Of a stretch of 45,667 nt of DNA, positions 29,055-37,417 are shown piece by piece; position 1 is the first letter of the stretch; every line of letters starts with the position of its first letter. The DNA is from DATDCY01 sp031406795 [NCBI: Candidatus Rokuibacteriota bacterium] (GTDB lineage: Bacteria > JAUVQV01), in contig JANOHV010000107.1 of assembly GCA_031406795.1 (NCBI GenBank), positions 1-45,667 on the forward strand, written 5' to 3'. A program made the translations under genes and the position numbers. The notes beneath the pieces are model-generated. The model was not told where the DNA came from. It saw only the letters and a program-made list of their open reading frames with translations, and ran no database searches.

Positions 29055-29363
29055 TCAGAGCTCCCGGCCGACGATGTCGTCACCGTGCCTGACGATGGCG
29101 AGCGTCAGCTCGACGATCTGACCGATGGTGTTCGCCGGCTTGTGCATCAGATGCCGGCCGAGGGTCTTCAGCTCCACGGAGAGGCCGTATTTTCTGCGGA
29201 CCGACTCCAGAAGCGAGAGGAGCATCAGGGAATCCCCCTCCAGCTCCTCGATGATGTCCGTCTCGTCGGTGAGGCGGTCGCGGTCGATGTCGCACTCGCT
29301 GGCGAAATAATCGTACACCAGGTCGCGAATCTCCCGCTCGCCCTGCTGGTCGAACTCCCGCAT
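29055..29363 (-). CDS. Acyl carrier protein (arm B)
   Basis: 102 aa from the ATG at 29363, preceded by AAGGGG. Phosphopantetheine Ser45 lies in ELEGDSLMLLSLLE, the DSL motif. The N-terminal extension and acidic region (IIEELEGD) are slightly different from standard AcpP. It lies 36 nt before the CrtI-like gene, so it is the second pathway ACP and likely the carrier for elongation in arm B. Confidence 0.88.
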   Translation of the reverse strand: MREFDQQGEREIRDLVYDYFASECDIDRDRLTDETDIIEELEGDSLMLLSLLESVRRKYGLSVELKTLGRHLMHKPANTIGQIVELTLAIVRHGDDIVGREL

Positions 29364-29454
29364 CCCCGCGTTCCCCTTGTTTGGCTTTCCGTGTCCGATA
29401 AGCGGTGGAGAATACTCCGAAACGTTCAAAAAATCCAGCCCTCGCGGGGCAGCG

Positions 29455-30504
29455 CTACGCGGGACTTTTCCTGGCCGACACCAGGTAGGAACCGGGGGAG
29501 CGGCGCAGGGAGCGCGTGAACGGCCGCGGACAGCCCGCGGCGACCAGCCACCGCGCCACCTCGCGGGGCTCGTGCAGACAGCCCGGCGTGGCGTTGAAGA
29601 GCTCGAGGGCGATCACCCCGGCGAGGGCGCGCTGGAAAGGCGACGCCCCCGGGCGGGTCTGGTGGTCCACGACCACCGCCAGCCCGCCGGGTTTCAACGC
29701 GGCGACGGCGCGACGCACCAGCTCCTGCGATCGCGCGGCGGGAAAGATCCGCACGAGGTTGAAGAGCAGTACGACGTCGCACTCGCCGGGATACGCGTCC
29801 TGCCAGAGGTCCGCCGCGAGAAAACTCACCCGCTCGCGCATCCCGGCGGCGGCGATCGAGGCCTCGGCGACCTCCCGCGCCTGCGCCCAGTCCAGCACGA
29901 TCGCCGAGAGGTCCGGGTGGCGGCGGCAGAACGCGATGCTGTAGCAGCCGTGGCTGCCGCCGAGATCGAGGAGCCGCCGCGCGCCGGCCGGCAGCCGGAC
30001 CCGCCCGACGATCTCCGGAGCACCCAGGCGGGCCACCGCGCGCAGGCCGGCGTGGTAGCGATCCCAGCTGCCGGGGTGGGCGTCGAACCACTCGGCGGTC
30101 CGGCGCGCCGGCGCGCCCGCCCGCAGGGCGCCCTCGAGCGAGTCCCAGCGCTGCTGCATGTCCTCGAAGAACCCGAAGAGCTCGGCGACGCCGACGGGGG
30201 ACGCGGCGAGCAGCCACTTGGTCGTCGCCGCCGTGTTGCTGAAGCGGCCGCCCCGGGCGCGCACGTACCCGAGAGCCTCGAGGAGCTCGAGCAGCAGCCG
30301 CACGCCGCGCGCGTCGGCGCCGCTGCGCTGCGCGAGAACTTCGGGCTCCAGCGGCCCCGCGGCCAGGATTTCGAACAGACCGAGCCGCAGCGCGACGTTG
30401 ACGGCCCTGGCGGCGAACGGGCCGTAGAGGTCGAGGATCGGCCCGGGGCCGAGATTGCCCTGCAGGAAGATCAGCCGTTCAATCGCGTTCAGCCGCAGTG
30501 GCAT
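29455..30504 (-). CDS. SAM-dependent O-methyltransferase
   Basis: 349 aa from the ATG at 30504. The N-terminal half is a helical dimerisation/winged-helix domain (YGPFAARAVNVALRLGLFE, then VRLLLELLEALGY), and the C-terminal half has the SAM site LLDLGGSHGCYSI (178-190) and the strand VVLLFNLVRIFPA. This is the plan of the plant/bacterial caffeate-type O-methyltransferases (Methyltransf_2). The catalytic His normally found after the D of motif III is not evident by eye (VVDHQTRPG is near). It could methylate a hydroxyl or carboxyl of the product. Confidence 0.85.
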   Translation of the reverse strand: MPLRLNAIERLIFLQGNLGPGPILDLYGPFAARAVNVALRLGLFEILAAGPLEPEVLAQRSGADARGVRLLLELLEALGYVRARGGRFSNTAATTKWLLAASPVGVAELFGFFEDMQQRWDSLEGALRAGAPARRTAEWFDAHPGSWDRYHAGLRAVARLGAPEIVGRVRLPAGARRLLDLGGSHGCYSIAFCRRHPDLSAIVLDWAQAREVAEASIAAAGMRERVSFLAADLWQDAYPGECDVVLLFNLVRIFPAARSQELVRRAVAALKPGGLAVVVDHQTRPGASPFQRALAGVIALELFNATPGCLHEPREVARWLVAAGCPRPFTRSLRRSPGSYLVSARKSPA

Positions 30505-30640
30505 GACATCACCGCTCCGGCCCGGGCCGGGGCCTTCCGCTCTTCGCCGCCCCGTGCCGCCACTCTCGCCGCCGTCATCGCGCACCCCCCGCCGCGCCGA
30601 TCCTGCGCGAGGCGGATCATCGTGCCGGCGGCGGGCGAAG

Positions 30641-31049
30641 TCAAGGCTTCCCCGTCGGCGCCGCGGGCGCCGGCACACGCCGGCGCGCCGCCGTCCGCGC
30701 CAGGCGCTGGAGCAGCGCGTGGAGATGCAGCAGGCCGGTGCCCTTGACCAGGACCCGGCTGAGGACGTAGACCCGCCAGATCGGCTGGCGCGGCAAGAGG
30801 GCCCGGACGATCAGCCGCACCGGCAGCGGGATGCGAGCGCCCGCGCCGTACATGAAATAGCGGGGGCGGGTGGCCGTCGCGGCGGCCGCCAGGGCCATGA
30901 TCTCGTCGATTTCGAGCCCCGGGGGGGCATAGCAGAGCGGCCTGAGGAAATCCTCCCGCGAGCCAGAGCGCGGCGATCGGCGCGCCCTTGTAGACGCGGA
31001 TGCCGACGCCGGTGAAGTTCTTCCCCAGCGCGCGGACTCCTGAGTACAT
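30641..31049 (-). pseudogene. C-terminal remnant of a third B12-type radical SAM protein, frameshifted
   Basis: Two overlapping frames give parts of one protein. From ATG 31049 the sequence reads MYSGVRALGKNFTGVGIRVY then KGAPIAALW. After about 30955 the meaning continues in another frame, EDFLRPLCYAPPGLEIDEIM and on to the stop at 30641. Joined, this matches the last part of the arm A radical SAM enzyme (GLRIYPHTGL, LLLRRFYVSPELGRERLLEI region), so the first two-thirds of the gene, with the Fe-S cysteines, are missing. One extra base near 30950-30965 explains the shift. Non-functional as it stands; a sequencing error alone would not account for the missing N-terminal part. Confidence 0.65.
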
Positions 31050-31066
31050 CCCCGGTTGCCCCGCCC

Positions 31067-32293
31067 TCAGAAGGCCTCGGTGATCACCACGATCGGGAAG
31101 ATGCCGTACCGGGAGAAGCCGACATCGATCCGCAGGTTGATCCGATCCTTGGGGTCGAGCGTGACCCGCAGTCCGGCCCCGCCGGTGAGCTGCAGGTCGT
31201 CCAGCGACAGATCCGCGGGTCGCTCGGCGACCTCCCCCACCCCCGCGAACACCGCGCCGCCCACGGCCTTCCAGATCGGAAACCGGTACTCGGCCTGCGC
31301 GGCCACCATCGTCTTGTCGCGGAAGCGTCCGTCGAACAACCCCCGCATCATCCCGATGCCGCCGATGCTCGGCAGCCGGTAGAACGGCGGGTCGCCGACC
31401 ATGACGCGCCCCTTCGCCTGCACCGCCAGCACCTGCCCCGCGCCGAGGGGGAAGAAGCGCCGGAGGTCGAGCAGGTAGTCGTCGTAGGAAAAATCGCTGT
31501 CGAGGTAGTCCCGGTGCAACCCGGCCCAGAACTGCAGATAGGTCCCGGTGGTCGGCGCGTAAATGTTGTCCCGATCGTCCCACTCCGCCTGCAGCTCCAG
31601 GCCGATGTCGGTCCCGCCGTCGCTGCCGGTCAGCGCCCCGCTCTCGAGGATGCCCCCCGGCTCCTTGCCGGGGATCCTCGCCGACCCGAACCAGATTCCC
31701 GGACCGAGGCGCAGCGAGCGGAAGACCTTTCTCGTCGCCGAGAACGTGATGCCGGTGCCGGTCGCGGTGAAATCCTCCCGGGTCCCGTGCTCGCCGGCTT
31801 CGGTGCCGACCCCCCAGATCCTGGCGGGGGTCCGATGGTGGTAGAGCTGGGCCTTGACCAGGTAGTCCTCGTCTTGCAGGTACACCGACGGCGCGAATCC
31901 CACCGCCCACTGGTTTTCCAGCGAATAGAAGGCGGAGACGGCGATCGTGTTCGGACGCGCATCGGCGGCGCGGTTTTCCCAGCGCAGCGCGCGCACCATC
32001 ATCGCGCCGAAGAGAAAGCTCGTCTCCCGCGAGAAGGCGACGATCGGCACCGCGGGGAGGAGCAGCTTCTCCTCCTTTTCGACCTTGGCCGGCGACGCTT
32101 GCTGCGGCAGCGTCTCCTGCGGCGACGTCTCCTGCGGCTGCGGCTGCGGCAGCGGCTGCGGCTGCGGCAGCGGCTGCGTCTCCTGCGGCGGCGCCGGCTG
32201 TTCCGCCTCGGCCGCCGCGGGACCGGCCCACGCGAGCAGCAGCATGCCGCAGAGCGCGGCCCGCGTCAGGGCTTTACCTCGATTCAGCATCAT
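31067..32293 (-). CDS. BamA/Omp85-like outer-membrane beta-barrel protein
   Basis: 408 aa from the ATG at 32293, which shares ATGA with the sulfotransferase stop. A signal peptide (about 1-28, ending AAAEA) is followed by a Pro/Gln-rich linker and then alternating aromatic/hydrophobic strands up to a terminal Phe (VVITEAF), typical of an outer-membrane barrel. The segments NIYAPTTGTYLQFWAG and LPSIGGIGMMRGLFDGRFRD resemble the 'surface antigen' (BamA/TamA C-terminal) family. It may insert or present the locus product at the outer membrane; no POTRA repeats are visible. Confidence 0.82.
   Translation of the reverse strand: MMLNRGKALTRAALCGMLLLAWAGPAAAEAEQPAPPQETQPLPQPQPLPQPQPQETSPQETLPQQASPAKVEKEEKLLLPAVPIVAFSRETSFLFGAMMVRALRWENRAADARPNTIAVSAFYSLENQWAVGFAPSVYLQDEDYLVKAQLYHHRTPARIWGVGTEAGEHGTREDFTATGTGITFSATRKVFRSLRLGPGIWFGSARIPGKEPGGILESGALTGSDGGTDIGLELQAEWDDRDNIYAPTTGTYLQFWAGLHRDYLDSDFSYDDYLLDLRRFFPLGAGQVLAVQAKGRVMVGDPPFYRLPSIGGIGMMRGLFDGRFRDKTMVAAQAEYRFPIWKAVGGAVFAGVGEVAERPADLSLDDLQLTGGAGLRVTLDPKDRINLRIDVGFSRYGIFPIVVITEAF
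32100..32185 (-). repeat. Tandem CTGCGGCTG-type repeat coding a Pro/Gln linker
   Basis: Inside the outer-membrane protein gene, short units of the kind GGCTGCGGCAGC code for a QPLPQPQ-type linker (about residues 38-65). This is slippage-prone DNA. The linker joins signal peptide and barrel, so length variants would be tolerated. Confidence 0.7.
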
Positions 32294-33393
32294 GCCTGCC
32301 CAACCCTTTCTGTCGCCGGCTCGCTTGGCCGGCCGGCGCCGGCATCCCCGCCGAGCCGCTCGCGGATCAGCGACTCCTGCTCGGGGTTCGTTGCGTAGCG
32401 GTTCTTGCGGTAGCCGCGCACCGTGCCGAGAAACGCCCGCACGCGCCTCTCGTACTCCGGGTCGAACTCCAGGTCGAGATCGGCGTAGAGCCCGCGCAGC
32501 ACGCGCACGGGGTCCGCCTCCAGCTCCTCGAATTGCACGTCCGCGCGCCGGCCGGCCGGGAGCGCCGCGAACTCGGGCTCGAGCCGCGCCAGCATCCTGC
32601 CGTAGACTTCGACGATCTCCTCGATGCGCGGCGGGCCCCACCAGGAACCCAGCGTCAGACTCTTTCCGAGGAGCGCCCACATCTTCTGCGTCGACGGGAT
32701 CACGGCGAGCGGGTCGCGCCGGATGTGGATGTACCGGGCCTCCGGGAAGAGTGTCTCGAGCAGGGAGATCCGGACCGAGTGGAACGGGTTCTTCAGCACG
32801 ACGCGCCTGCCGGCAGCGAACCCGACTTTCTTGACGAAACCCGCGAGCGCCTCGCCCCAGGCCGCGACCTCCGCCTCGCGGACGAACCGGGGCTCCTCGT
32901 CGAGCAGGAAATAGCGTGCCGAACGCGGGAAGATCAGCCGCTCGAACGGGGAGTGCTCGATCAGTCGCAGCAGCGCGAACTCGTCCTCGTGCGGCTCGCC
33001 GGGGGCCAGGCGCACCTGGTCCATCGGACGGGTGGGGGAGAGCGTGCGGCGCAGCACCGGCTCGACGTACCGGCCGGCGACGAGAAACCCGGAGGGGATG
33101 ACGCACTGGAGCATCGTCGGCGCCGTGAGCCGCGGGTCGAGCGCGAGCAGCTGGTGCAGGAACGTGCTGCCGGTGCGCCAGTGGCCGACGATGATGATCG
33201 GGTCGCGGGCCGGCGGCACGGCGTCGAGACGCGCACCGAAAAGCGCCTGCTCGCGGCGCGCCCAGAACGAAGCCCAGACGCCGACCCAGAGGGCCGGCAG
33301 CAGGCGCGGCAGGGCCGCGGGGCGGATCCGGTTGCGCCGCAGCAGACGCAGGATCTGCCCGAGGGGGGCGCCGGTGAGATGGTGCGGTGTCAT
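32290..33393 (-). CDS. Sulfotransferase family protein
   Basis: 367 aa from the ATG at 33393 (MTPHHLTGAPL); an ATG 15 nt upstream is also open. The PAPS-binding 5'-phosphosulfate motif is GHWRTGSTF (70-78) and the 3'-phosphate motif is visible as RYIHIRRDPLAVIPST (near 215). LKNPFHSVRI is also conserved in Sulfotransfer_3-type bacterial proteins. It should transfer a sulfuryl group from PAPS to a hydroxyl or amine of a lipid or other product. It is the first gene of arm B; no PAPS-forming genes are in the window. Confidence 0.88.
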   Translation of the reverse strand: MTPHHLTGAPLGQILRLLRRNRIRPAALPRLLPALWVGVWASFWARREQALFGARLDAVPPARDPIIIVGHWRTGSTFLHQLLALDPRLTAPTMLQCVIPSGFLVAGRYVEPVLRRTLSPTRPMDQVRLAPGEPHEDEFALLRLIEHSPFERLIFPRSARYFLLDEEPRFVREAEVAAWGEALAGFVKKVGFAAGRRVVLKNPFHSVRISLLETLFPEARYIHIRRDPLAVIPSTQKMWALLGKSLTLGSWWGPPRIEEIVEVYGRMLARLEPEFAALPAGRRADVQFEELEADPVRVLRGLYADLDLEFDPEYERRVRAFLGTVRGYRKNRYATNPEQESLIRERLGGDAGAGRPSEPATERVGQA

Positions 33394-33533
33394 CCGCGGA
33401 TTATACATTCACCGCGCGCAATTCCCCGCACCCCGGCCGCGGCATCGCAGTGCGCCGCTTCTTGACAATCTCGGCGATTGCGCCACTCTAGCGGGGTGCC
33501 GAAGAACTCGCAAAGAACGCCGGAGTTGGCCGG
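33394..33533. promoter_or_regulatory. Divergent promoter region between arm B and arm C
   Basis: On the minus strand a perfect TATAAT (complement of 33400-33405) lies 6 nt before the sulfotransferase ATG, so transcription would begin at or next to the start codon (leaderless mRNA possible). No -35 box is seen. On the plus strand TTGACA (33462-33467) is followed 17 nt later by ACTCTA, a weak -10, and serves fabG (GTG 33534, GGAG upstream). One control point could thus drive both arms. Confidence 0.5.
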
Positions 33534-34262
33534 GTGACCGGAGCGCGGATCGCGCTGGTCACCGGCGCCAGCAAGGGGATCGGGGCGGCGATCGCCCGGG
33601 CGCTGGCGCGCGACGGGTACGACATCTGGCTCAACTACCGCGGCGACGACGACGGCGCGCGGGCGGTGGCGCGCGACATCGAGTCCGGGGGCCGCGGCTG
33701 CAGGCTGCTGAAGTTCGACGTCGCGGACGAGGCGGCCGTGCGCGAGGCGCTCGGGCCGCTGCTGGAGGCGCAGGCGCCGGCGGTGCTCGTCAACAACGCC
33801 GGGTTCGCGCGCGACGCGCTGTTCGTCTGGATGACCCGCGAGGAGTGGCGCGACACCCTGGCCGTGACCCTCGACGGTTTCTTCCACGTCACGAAGCCGG
33901 TGCTGTTCGCGATGCTCAAGCGGCGCTCGGGCAGCATCGTCAACGTCGTGTCCACCTCCGGCCAGACCGGCATGCCCGGGCAGACCAACTACTCGGCCGC
34001 CAAGGGCGGACTCATCGCGGCGACCCGCTCGCTCGCCGTGGAGGTGGCGAAGCGCAACGTCCGCGTGAACGCGGTCGCCCCGGGATTCATCGAAACGGAC
34101 ATGACCAGGGCCCTCCCGCTCGACAAGATCCTGCCGAACATCCCCATGGGCCGGGTCGGGCACCCCGAGGACGTGGCCGCGGCGGTCTCCTTCCTCTGCT
34201 CGCCCGGGGCCGCGTACATCGTCGGCCAGGTGCTCTCGGTCAACGGCGGCGCGTACCTGTGA
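33534..34262 (+). CDS. 3-oxoacyl-ACP reductase (FabG-like SDR)
   Basis: NADPH-type short-chain reductase, 242 aa from the GTG at 33534. Motifs: TGASKGIG (10-17), NNAG (about 91-94), catalytic Ser in VNVVSTSG and YSAAK (about 157-161), and C-terminal GGAYL. It reduces 3-ketoacyl-ACP in the elongation cycle. First gene of arm C; as a locus copy it pairs with the arm B ketosynthase. Confidence 0.93.
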   Translation: MTGARIALVTGASKGIGAAIARALARDGYDIWLNYRGDDDGARAVARDIESGGRGCRLLKFDVADEAAVREALGPLLEAQAPAVLVNNAGFARDALFVWMTREEWRDTLAVTLDGFFHVTKPVLFAMLKRRSGSIVNVVSTSGQTGMPGQTNYSAAKGGLIAATRSLAVEVAKRNVRVNAVAPGFIETDMTRALPLDKILPNIPMGRVGHPEDVAAAVSFLCSPGAAYIVGQVLSVNGGAYL

Positions 34263-34296
34263 CGACGGCGCCCCGGTCCCTGTCCGCAAACCCCAC

Positions 34297-34452
34297 ATCC
34301 GCGCGTTACGCGCGGATCAGTTGAGGCAGGCTTGTTGCCTGGTCTTGTTTTTCGGGGCTGGTGGCTCATACCTGACCGTGCTGCTCGCTGCAAGCGTTGC
34401 TTGACCGCTGCCCCCCCTGCTCTTCGTGAGCGAAATCAGGCTGTTCTAAACC
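34297..34452. repeat. Dispersed repeat R2 (second copy of the element downstream of mutM)
   Basis: Begins with ATCCGCGCGT/ACGCGCGGAT (34297-34317), 35 nt after the fabG stop, and follows R1 (7358-7520) for about 155 nt in the same order with many substitutions and a few small gaps. The right boundary is not marked by the second palindrome that R1 has. The whole gap 34263-34601 has no supported gene. It is also followed by TTGACA at about 34461, a weak promoter hint for the ligase. Confidence 0.6.
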
Positions 34453-34601
34453 CTCGATTATTGACAAGAATACCGCTGCGTACTACCATCTCCGGATGGC
34501 AGTCAGCAGTGCGTGTGCACGAAATCCGGATTCCTCTCCCCGCGGTCGGAACCAACCCCGGAGTCATGGCGAAGCAGTGCCGTTGTCGATGATCAGGCGG
34601 C

Positions 34602-35915
34602 ATGCCTAGACTGTTGCGACATCCGGAGTTGGGACAGGCGAGCGCGGCGGAGCGCGGCGCGGTCAGCATGCGGCTGCTGCGCCGGCACCTTGCCCACGCC
34701 GCGCGCTCCCCGTTTTACCGCGAGCGCTTCTCCCGGGCAGGGTTCGATCCGCGGCGGGTCGGAACGCCGGCCAATCTGGCGCGATTGCCGTTTACCGCGA
34801 AGAGCGACCTCGAGCAGCGCGGACGCGACTTCCTCGCCGCCCCGGCGCACGAGATCGTGGATATCTGCGAGAGTTCGGGAACGACCGGCCTGCCGGTGAC
34901 CCTGCTGCAGACACGCGCCGATCTCGAACGCCTGGCCTACAACGAAGAGACCTCGTTCCGAGCCGCCGGCATCGCCCCCGGCGAGCGGGTGCTCGTCGCC
35001 GCGGCGCTCGATCGCTGCTTCATGGCCGGGCTGGCCTACTTCCTCGGGTTGACCCGCCTCGGGGCCACCGCCATCCGCGGGGGATCCGGCTCGGTCGCCT
35101 TCCTGGCGGAGCTCGTCCTGCGCCACCGCCCCTCGGCCCTGGTCGGGGTCCCCACGCTGCTTGCGGCGGTCGCCGAAAACCTCGCCGCCCGCGGCGAGCA
35201 ACCGGCCGCGGCCGGCGTCGCGCGAATCGTCTGCATCGGCGAGCCCGTGCGCCGCGAGGACCTTTCGCTTTCCCCGTTGGGCGAAAAGCTCACGTCGCTG
35301 TGGGGCGCCGCCGTGCTGGGGACCTACGCCAGCACCGAGATGGCCACCTCGTTCGCCGACTGCTCCTGCGGGATGGGCGGGCATCTGCTCCCCGACCTGA
35401 TAGTGGTCGAGATCGTCGATGAGCAGGGCCAGGCCCTCCCCGCCGGCGTAGCGGGGGAAGTCGTCGCGACCCCGCTGCAGGTGAGCGGCATGCCGCTGGT
35501 GCGCTTTCGCACCGGAGACATCGCGACCCTCCATGCGGGCCCCTGCGCCTGCGGCCGCACCAGCCCGCGGCTGGGGCCGGTGATCGGCCGCAAGAGCCAG
35601 ATGCTCAAGATCAAGGGGACCACCGTCTACCCGCCGGCGATCTTCGCCGCGCTGCAGGAGATGGCCGGGATCCGGGGCTACTTCATCGAGGTGCGCGACA
35701 CGTTCGAACTCTCCGACCGGGTCACCGTGACGGTCGGCGCCGCCGGAGCCGACCTGACCCCGGAGGCGGTGGCCGACCGGATCGCGGTGCGCACCCGGGT
35801 GAAACCCGAGGTCGTCATCGTGGCCCCGGAGCAGATCGTCGCGCGCACCATTCGCGCCGACAAACGCAAACCAATCACCTTTTTCGACCTGCGGGAGAAG
35901 CGACATGTCGATTGA
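34602..35915 (+). CDS. PaaK-like AMP-forming acyl/aryl ligase
   Basis: 437 aa, adenylate-forming enzyme of the phenylacetate-CoA ligase type. Motifs: ESSGTTGLPV (90-99, P-loop), TYASTE (241-246), RTGD (303-306) and IGRKSQMLKIKG before the C-terminal lid domain. Cys residues in CSCGMGG and CACGRTS are typical of PaaK-like members. It activates an acid (aryl or fatty) to an acyl-adenylate for CoA or ACP, the starter step in APE-type pathways. It overlaps the next gene by 11 nt. Confidence 0.9.
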   Translation: MPRLLRHPELGQASAAERGAVSMRLLRRHLAHAARSPFYRERFSRAGFDPRRVGTPANLARLPFTAKSDLEQRGRDFLAAPAHEIVDICESSGTTGLPVTLLQTRADLERLAYNEETSFRAAGIAPGERVLVAAALDRCFMAGLAYFLGLTRLGATAIRGGSGSVAFLAELVLRHRPSALVGVPTLLAAVAENLAARGEQPAAAGVARIVCIGEPVRREDLSLSPLGEKLTSLWGAAVLGTYASTEMATSFADCSCGMGGHLLPDLIVVEIVDEQGQALPAGVAGEVVATPLQVSGMPLVRFRTGDIATLHAGPCACGRTSPRLGPVIGRKSQMLKIKGTTVYPPAIFAALQEMAGIRGYFIEVRDTFELSDRVTVTVGAAGADLTPEAVADRIAVRTRVKPEVVIVAPEQIVARTIRADKRKPITFFDLREKRHVD

Positions 35916-36957
35916 ACCGGATCGCCCCTGGGGCTCCAATTTTTCCCCCGAAGAGATCGCCGAGACCCGCGCGCGCAAGGGGCTGCTCTCGATGGAGCTG
36001 GAGCTCTCGCGGGAGTGCAACCTGCGCTGCGTCTACTGCTACGCCAGCTCCGGCAAGGCGCTGCACAACGAGCTGACGCGGGAGGAGATCGCCGGCGCCC
36101 TCGACCAGGCGATCGCGCTGGGCGCCCGGCGGATCATCGTGATCGGCGGTGGCGAACCGCTGTTGTACCCCGGCGTCATGGACATCATGCGCGCACTGCG
36201 GGAGCGCGGCATCGCCGTCGACCTGTTCACGAACGGCACGCTGATCACCCCCGAGATCGCCCGCGAGCTGTTCGCGATGGGCGTCTCGCCGGTGGTCAAG
36301 CTCAACAGCATGCGCGAGGAGGTCCAGGACGCGCTCGCGGCGGTCCCCGGCACGTTCAAGCTCATCCAGCAGGGGCTGCGCAACCTGATGGACGCCGGCT
36401 ACCCGACCGCGGAGGCCCCCCTCGGCGTCGAGACGATCATCTGCCGCCAGAACATCCACGAGCTGCCCGGGATGTGGATCTGGGCGCGCGAGCGTGGCAT
36501 CGTGCCCTACTTCGAAATGATCACGTTCCAGGGCCGCGCGAAGCAGAAGCTCGACCTGAACGTCTCCTCCGAGGAGCTGCGCCGCGTCTTCTACGAGCTC
36601 TCCCGGATCGACCGCGAGCGGTTCGGCTTCGTCTGGGAGCCCCACCCCCCGATCGCCGCCCTCTCGTGCAACCGGCACGAGTACTCCTGCACGCTCAACG
36701 CCCAGGGGTACATCCAGCCCTGCGTCGGCGTCGACATGTTCATCGGCAACATTCGCCACGCGCCGCTGGCCGAGATCCTCGCCACCGCGCCGGTGATGGA
36801 GACCATGCGCGGCCTGCGCGGGCGGATCAAGGGGGCCTGCAAATCGTGCGAGCAGGCGCAGCAGTGCTACGGCTGCCGCGGGCTGGCCTATCACGTCACC
36901 GGCGACTTCCTGGAGGCCGACCCGCTCTGCTGGCTCAACCCCAAACGGATCATCTGA
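35905..36957 (+). CDS. Radical SAM/SPASM-type protein
   Basis: 350 aa. The radical SAM cluster motif is CX3CX2C at Cys38, 42 and 45 (CNLRCVYC); GGGEPLLYPG (about 86) and FTNGTLI follow as usual. The C-terminal third is Cys-rich (CNRHEYSC, CVGVDMF, CKSCEQAQQCYGCRG), the SPASM-like extension that binds auxiliary Fe-S clusters. SPASM enzymes mostly modify peptides, but some act in other pathways. Sitting inside an APE-like arm between a ligase and a dehydratase is atypical. It may prepare the starter acid. Confidence 0.9.
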   Translation: MSIEPDRPWGSNFSPEEIAETRARKGLLSMELELSRECNLRCVYCYASSGKALHNELTREEIAGALDQAIALGARRIIVIGGGEPLLYPGVMDIMRALRERGIAVDLFTNGTLITPEIARELFAMGVSPVVKLNSMREEVQDALAAVPGTFKLIQQGLRNLMDAGYPTAEAPLGVETIICRQNIHELPGMWIWARERGIVPYFEMITFQGRAKQKLDLNVSSEELRRVFYELSRIDRERFGFVWEPHPPIAALSCNRHEYSCTLNAQGYIQPCVGVDMFIGNIRHAPLAEILATAPVMETMRGLRGRIKGACKSCEQAQQCYGCRGLAYHVTGDFLEADPLCWLNPKRII

Positions 36958-36976
36958 CGCGGGGGGCTGCGCTTCC

Positions 36977-37417
36977 GTGACCTCGTTCCCGGTGCCGATC
37001 GAGCGTCTGCTGCCGCAGCGGCCGCCGATGCTGCTGCTGGACCGGCTGCTGTCGTGCACCCCGACCGAGGGGACGGCGGACGCGCGGCTGACGCCCGGGA
37101 ATCTCTTCCGCCTGGCCGATGATTCCATCCACGCGGCGGCGCTCTTCGAGCTGATGGCGCAGGCGTACGCCGCGGTCCAGGGGTATCAGGACACGCTGGC
37201 CGGAAAACCCGTCGGCATCGGCTACCTCGCCGGGATCACGCGTGCGGTCGTGCACGGCGCCGCCCGGGTCGGCGACCGGCTCCTCGTGAACGTCCGGCAG
37301 ACCGCCGTCGTCCCGCCGTTCGTCCGGGCCGAGGCCCGGGTCCTGCGCGGGGACGAGACGCTGGCCGAGGGGGAACTGACTCTGTTCATCCCGCCCGCGG
37401 CGGAGCGACCCGCGTGA
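36977..37417 (+). CDS. FabZ/ApeP-like hotdog-fold dehydratase
   Basis: 146 aa, GTG start at 36977. The N-terminal LPQRPPMLLLDRL (13-25) is the FabZ opening (usually LPHR), and SIHAAALFELMAQAYAAVQG holds the active-site helix with Glu; the GHFPGxP motif is missing. This matches ApeP-type dehydratases of aryl-polyene loci better than housekeeping FabZ. It would dehydrate 3-hydroxyacyl-ACP to make the conjugated chain. It overlaps the LolA-like gene by 4 nt. Confidence 0.8.
   Translation: MTSFPVPIERLLPQRPPMLLLDRLLSCTPTEGTADARLTPGNLFRLADDSIHAAALFELMAQAYAAVQGYQDTLAGKPVGIGYLAGITRAVVHGAARVGDRLLVNVRQTAVVPPFVRAEARVLRGDETLAEGELTLFIPPAAERPA

Noticed and set aside
30489-32231. Minus-strand frame of 580 codons across the radical SAM remnant and the outer-membrane gene
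   Set aside because: It contains a short true segment (the start of the remnant) but otherwise runs out of frame through other genes.
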